Source: Candidatus Aenigmatarchaeota archaeon (GTDB taxonomy: Archaea; Aenigmatarchaeota; Aenigmatarchaeia; QMZP01). From it: a stretch of DNA of 14,929 nucleotides. The notes beneath the pieces were generated by a model, which worked only from the letters and a program-made list of their open reading frames with translations, was not told the DNA's origin and ran no database searches. Of this stretch, positions 1 through 6,160 are shown piece after piece. Position 1 is the stretch's first letter. Each line of letters opens with the position of its first letter. The stretch is from positions 1 through 14,929 of the forward strand of contig QMZY01000009.1 of assembly GCA_003663415.1 (NCBI GenBank). The letters run 5' to 3'. Both the position numbers and the translations under genes were made by a program.

Positions 1-2
1 CA

Positions 3-2483
3 AGCGCTGAAAGATATAATTGGACTGTAAGAAAAAGGGTTTATGACCTGAAGATTTCCGTATACAACCATACCTTAAGATTCTATAATCTCAATATTAC
101 GCAATCTGTTATTTCCCAATGGTCTGACGATGGAGACAATTTAACAAACCCTGTAAGGTTCAAAAACATTCCTTATCAGGACGTGGGCATTATAAGTCTT
201 CCAACCGCAACAAAAAACAAGGTTCTGGGCTTTGTTATTGACAACAGATATTTCAATAGCTTCAGCTATCTGAATTTGCTGCTGAACTATTCTTATGAAT
301 ATAATAACCTTGACCCTTCAAACCTGAATGAGCAAAGGTTCAGGATATATGTGTGCGAATCCTGGAATTTCAATACCTCTAACTGCACTGGTTCATGGGA
401 AAGAAATGAACTTGCCATGCCGGACATACAAACACACACAATCTCCGCAAATCTTACAAGCACGTCTGCTTTTACAATTGCTGAGCATTGTCCTGAATGT
501 GCCACAACAGAAACACCGCCATCTTCCCAACAAACACCAAGCGGCGGCGGTTCAAGCGGCGGTGACCAGGGAATTTCACCTGTGTGCGGAAACGGCGTGT
601 GCGAGGCAGGGGAAAACGAAATAAACTGTCCGCAGGATTGCATGCAAGAATTTCCGTTTTCTATTAAAACAGCGATTGGCGATATAAGAATGCATCCGGG
701 AGAAAACGGAACCTATCCTTTTTATATAACAAACAACCTCAACAAAACCATAAGAGCAAGCCTTTCGATTTCAGGAGAAATAAGAAATTTCTTAACGCTT
801 GAAAGGTCTTTTGTTCAGATATTGCCAAACCAGACCCAAATGATACATATATACGTCTACGTGCCCGAATCGGCTTCAACAGGAACGTACACAGGCACAA
901 TAACAGTTTCTTCGGAAAAGAAAAAACTTGAAATACCTGTAACCTTAAGGGTCAGTTTAAAAGGTGCAAGCATGCTTTCGCTTGCAGTAGATATAATCAC
1001 AGAATATGTTACACCTGACGGTGAACTCAGGTTTTCTGTGGATATGAAAAACACGGGCATAAAGCCAAAATTAAACGTGAGCCTCAGCTATTTCATTAAA
1101 GATTCTGAAATGAAGGAAACAATATGGAAAAGCAATGAGAGCTTTGAGCTTGAGGATGTTCTAACATTCACCAAGACCCTAAAACTAAACCAGACACAGA
1201 TTAAACCGGGAACTTACATTCTTGAGGTTGTTGCAGAGTTTGATTCAAGAATGGTAAAAAGTATAAAGACATTTAATGTGGTTTTGTCTTTCTGGGAAAC
1301 GTCGGCAGGAAGACTTTTGCCGTGGGTAAGTCTTATTGTTGTTTTAGGTATAGCTGGTTTTTTCACAAGAAGAAAATATATAGAGTGGAAGCTTTCGAAA
1401 CTGAGATATTTGTTCCCTGTGGATTATAACAAACTTCCTCGGAAAAGTGAAAAGGCTTTCTGGATAGGAAAAATAGCTGAAACAAACGTAGACGCCTGGA
1501 TAGACCCAAAGGATTTGACCACGCATATAATAGTTGCAGGCGCAACAGGCGCTGGCAAAAGCGTTGGCGCATCTGTTATTGTTGAAGAGGCTCTGGAAAA
1601 GAAAATACCTGTTATTGTTTTTGACCCAACTGCACAATGGACAGGTTTTGTAAAGGCATGCGAAGACGTGAATCTTTTAAGATACTATCCTGTTTTTGGA
1701 ATGAACAGAACAGAGGCAAGACCTTACAAAGGCATGATATTTGAGGTTACTGACCCGCACCTCAGAATAGACCTGAAAAAATACATGAATCCCGGGGAAG
1801 TAACTGTTTTCACATTGAACAAACTAAAACCCGGGGAATATGACATCGCTGTATATAATATAATAGATTGCGTGTTTGAATATCCCTGGGAAGAATCAGC
1901 TGAACTGAAATTGATTATAGTGTTTGATGAAGTTCACAGGCTGCTGGAAAAATATGGCGGCAGAGGCGGATATGTTGCGCTGGAAAAGGCGTGCAGAGAG
2001 TTTAGGAAATGGGGTATTGGTATAGTTATGTGTTCTCAGGTTCTGGCAGACTTTAAAGAAGCAATAGCAGGAAATGTTCTTACAGAAGTTCAGCTGAACA
2101 CAAAATCAATTTCTGATGTGCAAAAAGTTAAAAACAAATACGGAGAAGAGTATGCAAAAAGAATTTCTCGCCAGGGAATAGGGGTGGGGATGTTTCACAA
2201 CCCGAAATATAACGAGGGCAAACCTTATTTTGTTCACTTCAGACCAACCTATCACAATCCGCACAAAATAACAAATGAAGAGATGGAAATCTATAAACAG
2301 TTTGCAAAAAAGATAGAAATAATTGAAAAAACAATAAACGACTTGAAGGCAAAGGGAAAAGACACGTTTGATTTTGAGCTTGAACTAAAACTTGCGAAAG
2401 ACAAACTTAAGCTTGGAAGGTTTAGAATGGCGCAAATATATATAACTTCGCTTGAGCAACATTTAAACATTAAAGGTAAATAA
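3..2483 (+). CDS. Membrane-anchored HerA/DUF87-type P-loop ATPase with extracellular Cys/Ig ectodomain (5' partial)
   Basis: The frame is open from the first bases of the window, so the true start lies upstream; an internal GTG at 183 is not a convincing start. Visible order: an ectodomain module with a CESW...C.GSW pattern (about 345-400), a Gly/Ser/Pro linker (about 510-575), a CGNGVC...CPQDC motif (585-641), and two Ig-like (NEW3-like) beta domains (about 650-1290). A transmembrane helix follows at about 1314-1370 with a basic Arg/Lys segment after it, so the C-terminal half is cytoplasmic. The ATPase has Walker A GATGAGKS (1539-1562), an FDPTAQWTGF strand motif (about 1620), and Walker B LIIVFDEVH (about 1905-1937). 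The pattern fits HerA/VirB4-like hexameric motors that move DNA or protein. A helical hairpin (about 2360-2480) ends the protein. It is followed after one base by a coiled-coil gene, a likely partner. ATPase assignment is firm; substrate unknown. Confidence 0.88.
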   Translation, partial: SAERYNWTVRKRVYDLKISVYNHTLRFYNLNITQSVISQWSDDGDNLTNPVRFKNIPYQDVGIISLPTATKNKVLGFVIDNRYFNSFSYLNLLLNYSYEYNNLDPSNLNEQRFRIYVCESWNFNTSNCTGSWERNELAMPDIQTHTISANLTSTSAFTIAEHCPECATTETPPSSQQTPSGGGSSGGDQGISPVCGNGVCEAGENEINCPQDCMQEFPFSIKTAIGDIRMHPGENGTYPFYITNNLNKTIRASLSISGEIRNFLTLERSFVQILPNQTQMIHIYVYVPESASTGTYTGTITVSSEKKKLEIPVTLRVSLKGASMLSLAVDIITEYVTPDGELRFSVDMKNTGIKPKLNVSLSYFIKDSEMKETIWKSNESFELEDVLTFTKTLKLNQTQIKPGTYILEVVAEFDSRMVKSIKTFNVVLSFWETSAGRLLPWVSLIVVLGIAGFFTRRKYIEWKLSKLRYLFPVDYNKLPRKSEKAFWIGKIAETNVDAWIDPKDLTTHIIVAGATGAGKSVGASVIVEEALEKKIPVIVFDPTAQWTGFVKACEDVNLLRYYPVFGMNRTEARPYKGMIFEVTDPHLRIDLKKYMNPGEVTVFTLNKLKPGEYDIAVYNIIDCVFEYPWEESAELKLIIVFDEVHRLLEKYGGRGGYVALEKACREFRKWGIGIVMCSQVLADFKEAIAGNVLTEVQLNTKSISDVQKVKNKYGEEYAKRISRQGIGVGMFHNPKYNEGKPYFVHFRPTYHNPHKITNEEMEIYKQFAKKIEIIEKTINDLKAKGKDTFDFELELKLAKDKLKLGRFRMAQIYITSLEQHLNIKGK

Positions 2484-2484
2484 T

Positions 2485-3756
2485 ATGAGCGAAAAGGATA
2501 TTTCATATGAAGAGAATGTAATAACACCCGAAGAGTTTGAAGAAATAGAAAAAAAGGAAAAGGGGAAAAAATACAAACCTGTTCCAAAACCTGTTTCTGC
2601 AGCTAAGAAACAAAAGGAAACAGAACCAACAAACTTTGAAACACTGCTTCTAAAGATAGAGAAACTGGAAGGAAAACTGGAAGCAACAGAAAACATGATA
2701 AAGGCAACAGAAGAAAAGATAGCAAAAAACACCGAAGAGATTGGCGAGCTCAGGTCTTCAATTCTTGAAAGAGACAGGGTTTTTAACAGGATTGAATCTG
2801 ATTTTAGGCTGATAAAAGAGCTTTCAGAAGAAATAAAACCGCAAAAAATAAAAAAGGAACTTGAGAAAAAAGAAGAAGCCATACTTAAAAATGAAGCGAA
2901 AATAGAGAAAATAGAAACAAAGTTATCTGTAATTTCTAAAGATATTACCCGTTTGAGGCAAATTCTTGAAAAAATTAAAAATTTGGAAAATCTGATAAAC
3001 GTTTCAAAAAACATTAACAAAAAAATATCGGTTATTGAGAAACAAAAACGGGAATCAGACAAGCTGGCAAGCAAAATTGAAACCGTGTTTTCTGAAATAA
3101 GTGAAATGATGGCAGAATTTAATTCCTATAAAGAAAAGATAGATTTTAACGACGAGGCTCTGCATGAAATTGTAAAGTCTGTTGATATGCTGGAAGCTAA
3201 ACTTGAAAAGATGGTAAAAAAAGATGATCTGGAAAAATTTAATGAAAAGATTAAAGAGATGAAAGATGATTATACAGGAAAGATACAAGACATGAAAGAT
3301 ATAGTTTCAGAGCTTGTTTTTTCTATTAAGAATGCTGGATTAAAAAGCCTTCTAAGTAAGCAGGGCGAAGAAAGATTAAAAGAGATAATGCGTGCGCTGA
3401 ATGAAATAAAGGAGCTGAAGGAAAAAATCAAGGAAATGGAAAAGGTCTGCCGCGGTCTGAAATCTTTAAAAGAAGTTCCTGTTAAACAGAGTGATAAAAA
3501 AGAGATAATCAAAGAAGAAAAAGTCGAAGAAATCAAAACAGAAGAACCAGAAACAAATGTCCAAAAGTTAGAAAAAATCATTAATACTGCTTATGAACAA
3601 ATAGATAAAGGCGACATTGAGGGCGCGAAACAGAATTACATGGAAGCTCTTTCCCTTTACAACACGTTAAAAGATTCAGAGTCTCCGGAAATATTGCAAA
3701 AACTCTATAATGAAATAAAGAATCTTCATTTTAGACTTAGTATTTATACGTCCTGA
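2485..3756 (+). CDS. Long coiled-coil protein with C-terminal TPR-like hairpins, partner of the upstream ATPase
   Basis: 423 aa with no signal peptide or membrane segment, so probably cytoplasmic. After a charged, Pro/Lys-rich N-terminus (residues 1-48), residues about 50-335 are almost continuous Lys/Glu-rich heptads typical of coiled coils. A charged linker follows (about 336-360). The last 60 residues look like two or three amphipathic helices with a TPR-like pattern (GDIEGAKQNYMEAL). The start ATG lies one base after the ATPase stop, with a weak AAGGT ribosome-binding site at about 2473-2477, so the two genes are probably co-transcribed and translationally coupled. By position and shape it could be a scaffold or adaptor for the membrane ATPase. 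A resemblance to archaellum accessory FlaC/D/E coiled coils was considered but cannot be shown here. No enzymatic motif is visible. Confidence 0.85.
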   Translation: MSEKDISYEENVITPEEFEEIEKKEKGKKYKPVPKPVSAAKKQKETEPTNFETLLLKIEKLEGKLEATENMIKATEEKIAKNTEEIGELRSSILERDRVFNRIESDFRLIKELSEEIKPQKIKKELEKKEEAILKNEAKIEKIETKLSVISKDITRLRQILEKIKNLENLINVSKNINKKISVIEKQKRESDKLASKIETVFSEISEMMAEFNSYKEKIDFNDEALHEIVKSVDMLEAKLEKMVKKDDLEKFNEKIKEMKDDYTGKIQDMKDIVSELVFSIKNAGLKSLLSKQGEERLKEIMRALNEIKELKEKIKEMEKVCRGLKSLKEVPVKQSDKKEIIKEEKVEEIKTEEPETNVQKLEKIINTAYEQIDKGDIEGAKQNYMEALSLYNTLKDSESPEILQKLYNEIKNLHFRLSIYTS

Positions 3757-3761
3757 CGCAA

Positions 3762-4784
3762 TCAATCGCAAACTTTTATTGAAAACCTTAACAATGCGCC
3801 TATGCCACCCAAATGCAGAAACCTCTCGCCGTTTTCATGTTCTGATGAGATTATGATAATCTTTGCTCTTTGTTTTTCCGCTTCTTGCATAAAATCCTCA
3901 AAATCATGGATTTTTTCCTCAGAAACAAGGAGGGTTTCTATTGCTCCGAAGCTCAAAGCTTCTTGTGTTTCTTTTCTTCCGTAAGCAACAAGCCCTTCTT
4001 TGCTCAGTTCCTCAAAAAACCTTTCAAGGATTTCAGTTTCTTTCTTCAGTCTCATTTCTTTGAGAACCTTTAAAGAAGATTTTTTTATAACTTCCTTTAT
4101 TCCTGAAATGCCTGTGTCTGAACAGGATTCCAGAAATATTTTTTTGCTCAGTTCTGGTTCCTTTTCCTGAATGAATTTGTAAAGGTTTTCCTTTTCAAAC
4201 CCGGGACCAGCCAAAATAATGATATCAGTATGGGAATCTTTCAGCGTTTTTATAATTTCTCTGTAAAAACTGCTTCTGTCCTCGCTCTCAAAAACCTTTC
4301 TAAAATAAACAGTTCCTTTGGTATGAACTCCTGATTCTTTAAGAAGGGCAAAATCTGCCTGTTCCCTGTCAATTACGCATACAAATATTTCAGGCTGCTT
4401 TACTTTCGCTTTCTTAAGCCTTTCTAACTGGTATGGTTTCCATTTTTCCTTTTCTATTTTTAAAACATTTCCCGGTTCTATCTGATGCGTGTGGTATGAA
4501 CGGAGTGTTATTACATCTTTCGGACCAGAGAGTATGGGACCTGTTATCCTCAAGGAATGCATTTCCGGCCGCAGCTCCCATTTTTCTGCCTTTATTCCAA
4601 TGGTGACCGGTATTTTCTTCCCGTATTCTATTTTGTCCTCTCTCTTTACGCTTGTTTTTCTGAGTGTTTTTGATGTGATTATGTCCCCTGTTTCAAGGAT
4701 TTTTTCCAGATGCCAAAGGTCTTCCGGATTTTCTATTTTAAGCTGTATAAATCTCTTTTTCCTGTCCAGTTTTAATATTTTCAT
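3762..4784 (-). CDS. pelA: Protein pelota homolog (Dom34-type ribosome rescue factor)
   Basis: 340 aa, the usual size of archaeal Pelota. With aEF1A or ABCE1 it dissociates stalled ribosomes in no-go/non-stop surveillance; it is an eRF1 paralogue without the peptide-release GGQ motif, and none is seen here. Domain A (residues 1-125) has the family signature EDLWHL (21-26) followed by GD and TLRK (40-43). The central eRF1-2-like domain spans about 130-250. Domain C (about 255-335) shows AYG (267-269), SFGAIETLLVS (278-288) and LGGIGALLRF (325-334), all diagnostic. The stop lies 5 nt from the stop of the convergent coiled-coil gene. The start is the first Met, giving the normal N-terminal MKILKLD. 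A TATA element at 4812-4826 predicts a leader of only about 8 nt. Confidence 0.97.
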   Translation of the reverse strand: MKILKLDRKKRFIQLKIENPEDLWHLEKILETGDIITSKTLRKTSVKREDKIEYGKKIPVTIGIKAEKWELRPEMHSLRITGPILSGPKDVITLRSYHTHQIEPGNVLKIEKEKWKPYQLERLKKAKVKQPEIFVCVIDREQADFALLKESGVHTKGTVYFRKVFESEDRSSFYREIIKTLKDSHTDIIILAGPGFEKENLYKFIQEKEPELSKKIFLESCSDTGISGIKEVIKKSSLKVLKEMRLKKETEILERFFEELSKEGLVAYGRKETQEALSFGAIETLLVSEEKIHDFEDFMQEAEKQRAKIIIISSEHENGERFLHLGGIGALLRFSIKVCD

Positions 4785-4811
4785 GCTTTCACTTTGCTCA
4801 ATATTATGTGG

Positions 4812-4826
4812 TTTTTATATATTTTC
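4812..4826. promoter_or_regulatory. Near-palindromic TATA element in the middle of the 69-bp pelA / 4854 divergent spacer
   Basis: The sequence TTTTTATATATTTTC is centred at about 4819, some 35 nt from each of the two divergent start codons (4784 minus, 4854 plus). With archaeal spacing of about 26 nt from TATA centre to transcript start, both transcripts would have leaders of 8-9 nt. It could serve both genes or only one; flanking TFB-recognition bases are not decisive by eye. Confidence 0.5.
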
Positions 4827-4853
4827 TTTTACAAATTATAAAAAGAGGGTAAA

Positions 4854-5978
4854 ATGAAGGGAGTTAATATAGATGACTTTGTTTGGGTTTTTATAGCAGG
4901 CATAATAGCGCTTTTGCTTGCTTTTTTGGTTGGATATTTTGCATATCAGCCGGCTGTTCCGCAACTAATTTCAATTGAAAACATTTCCGTGGGAACAGCA
5001 GGATATACAAACGAGTATGAAGCCAAGGTCTATAATATAGGGGATTTTACAGCGGGAAAAACACAAACAGAAAGCCTGAAATATGTTCCTGAGTTAAGGG
5101 TTTCTGCAAGCCTTACAGGAAAAGAAACAAAAACATACACTATAAACGTGCCGGATTATTATCTTTCTGTGTTAAAATCCTTAAGAATATCTTTCCTTGT
5201 TTCAGACACGAACAAATACGGGAATCTTGTGATTAAATGGAACGGTAAAGATGTGTACAATGGCAGAGCTGACAAGGGTGAGCATGTGATTAGTATAGAA
5301 GCAGGGTATGTGAAAAGCCTTAATACCTTTGAAATGTATTGCGAATCGCCCGGTTCGTTGTTCTGGGCATCTACTGTTTATATGATAAAGGATTTGAGAA
5401 TAGATTTGGAATATGGTGAAGTGAAAATAGTGCCGTTTAAGATTTCAGAAGAAGAAATAGAAAGGTTCACAAGAGGCAACATTCACTTTAAAACGAACGA
5501 AGGGGAGGGAAGGCTTGCAATAAAAATCAACGGTCTTCCTGTATACAACAAACACCCGTCTGCATACGAGAGCATAGATTTTGACCTCTTCAATTCAAGC
5601 CTTTATGTAGGCAACAACGTGCTTTCTTTTTCAACCAGCAAAGAATCTGTTTACATAACAGACGCTGTTTTAAGAGTTTATCTCACCAATGGCAATGTTA
5701 TTTTGAAGAAAAGCTTTTCAATCTCAGAGGAAAACTTCAAACTGCTTAACCAAACAGATTACAAAGGAAAAATAGAATACTATGTGAAAAAAACAATAAA
5801 ACCGGGAACACTTGTGATAAAACTGAACGGAAAGGATTTAAAAGCGATTTCTTCAGAGGGATGGCACACATTGTATTTTGACGCGGAAGACATTCTGCCG
5901 GGAGATAATGAGCTTTCTTTTTCGGGTTCGGGAAGCTGGAACATTCCAGAAGCAAGGATTTGGATAGTTAAAGAATGA
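4854..5978 (+). CDS. N-terminally anchored surface protein with three tandem beta-sandwich repeats
   Basis: 374 aa, family not recognised. Residues about 9-32 form a strong membrane helix after a short N-terminus, so the rest is probably extracellular. Past residue 100 the protein consists of three repeats of about 96-99 residues (about 101-185, 198-278, 290-372). Each has a charged strand, a G.L.IK.NG motif (NG at 130, 226 and 325), a hydrophobic pair of strands, a GNN/GDN-type turn before L.FS, and a final strand such as ITDAVLRVYL or IPEARIWIV. This looks like a jelly-roll or galactose-binding-like fold. A similar NG...GNN domain occurs in the protein at 8949. GAGGG at 4845-4849 could be a ribosome site but is only about 4 nt from the ATG. 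A ligand-binding or structural role at the cell surface is inferred. Confidence 0.82.
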   Translation: MKGVNIDDFVWVFIAGIIALLLAFLVGYFAYQPAVPQLISIENISVGTAGYTNEYEAKVYNIGDFTAGKTQTESLKYVPELRVSASLTGKETKTYTINVPDYYLSVLKSLRISFLVSDTNKYGNLVIKWNGKDVYNGRADKGEHVISIEAGYVKSLNTFEMYCESPGSLFWASTVYMIKDLRIDLEYGEVKIVPFKISEEEIERFTRGNIHFKTNEGEGRLAIKINGLPVYNKHPSAYESIDFDLFNSSLYVGNNVLSFSTSKESVYITDAVLRVYLTNGNVILKKSFSISEENFKLLNQTDYKGKIEYYVKKTIKPGTLVIKLNGKDLKAISSEGWHTLYFDAEDILPGDNELSFSGSGSWNIPEARIWIVKE

Positions 5979-5988
5979 TTTTATAAAT
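5979..5988 (+). promoter_or_regulatory. TATA box of the tRNA-Arg gene
   Basis: TTTTATAAAT is centred about 26-27 nt upstream of the first tRNA base (6011), the standard archaeal position. It begins immediately after the stop codon of the preceding gene (5978), so the tRNA appears to have its own promoter within a 32-bp gap. Confidence 0.7.
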
Positions 5989-6047
5989 AAGAATAAAATT
6001 TACTATTTAAGGGCCCGTAGCTTAATGGATAGAGCACCTGGCTTCGG

Positions 6048-6095
6048 TAAAACCCACAAACCTTAAATGTTTGCAATTTGTTGGTTTTTGAGGAA
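6048..6095 (+). other. Canonical tRNA intron at position 37/38 (48 nt)
   Basis: The BHB fold is visible. The 4-bp central helix is 6042-6045 with 6090-6093 (one G-U pair). The bulges are GG|T at 6046-6048 and AA|A at 6094-6096, and the intron-internal helix is about 6049-6060 with 6077-6088. One extra unpaired T (6089) makes it slightly non-ideal. The tRNA splicing endonuclease would cut after 6047 and after 6095. Confidence 0.85.
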
Positions 6096-6116
6096 ACCAG
6101 GTGATGAGGGTTCAAA

Positions 6117-6147
6117 ACAAACCTAATTAACAAATTGGTTGTGGTTT
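6117..6147 (+). other. Noncanonical tRNA intron in the T-loop at position 59/60 (31 nt)
   Basis: Without excision the T-loop would be 38 nt. Removing exactly 6117-6147 restores a normal 7-nt T-loop. The fold has bulges AA|A (6115-6117) and TT|T (6146-6148), a relaxed central helix of 6112-6114 with 6142-6144 (3 of 4 pairs), and an inner hairpin (6118-6128 with 6133-6141, with small bulges). An incomplete central helix implies an endonuclease with relaxed BHB specificity. Confidence 0.8.
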
Positions 6148-6160
6148 TCCCTCCGGGCCC

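Noticed and set aside
183..185. GTG as start of the ATPase gene
   Set aside because: The same frame is open to the left edge with protein-like sequence, and starting here would remove the signal peptide expected for an ectodomain.
3..2483. HerA-NurA DNA repair pair
   Set aside because: No NurA nuclease or Mre11/Rad50 is adjacent, and the membrane helix and ectodomain do not fit the soluble repair helicase.
2485..3756. Archaellum accessory gene (FlaC/D/E) or SMC/Rad50-type protein
   Set aside because: Only coiled-coil character supports it; no SMC/Rad50 nucleotide-binding ends and no archaellum genes are visible around it.
4489..4857. Open frame on the plus strand overlapping the pelA start
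   Set aside because: It is antisense to the conserved N-terminal domain of Pelota and lacks any protein-family features.
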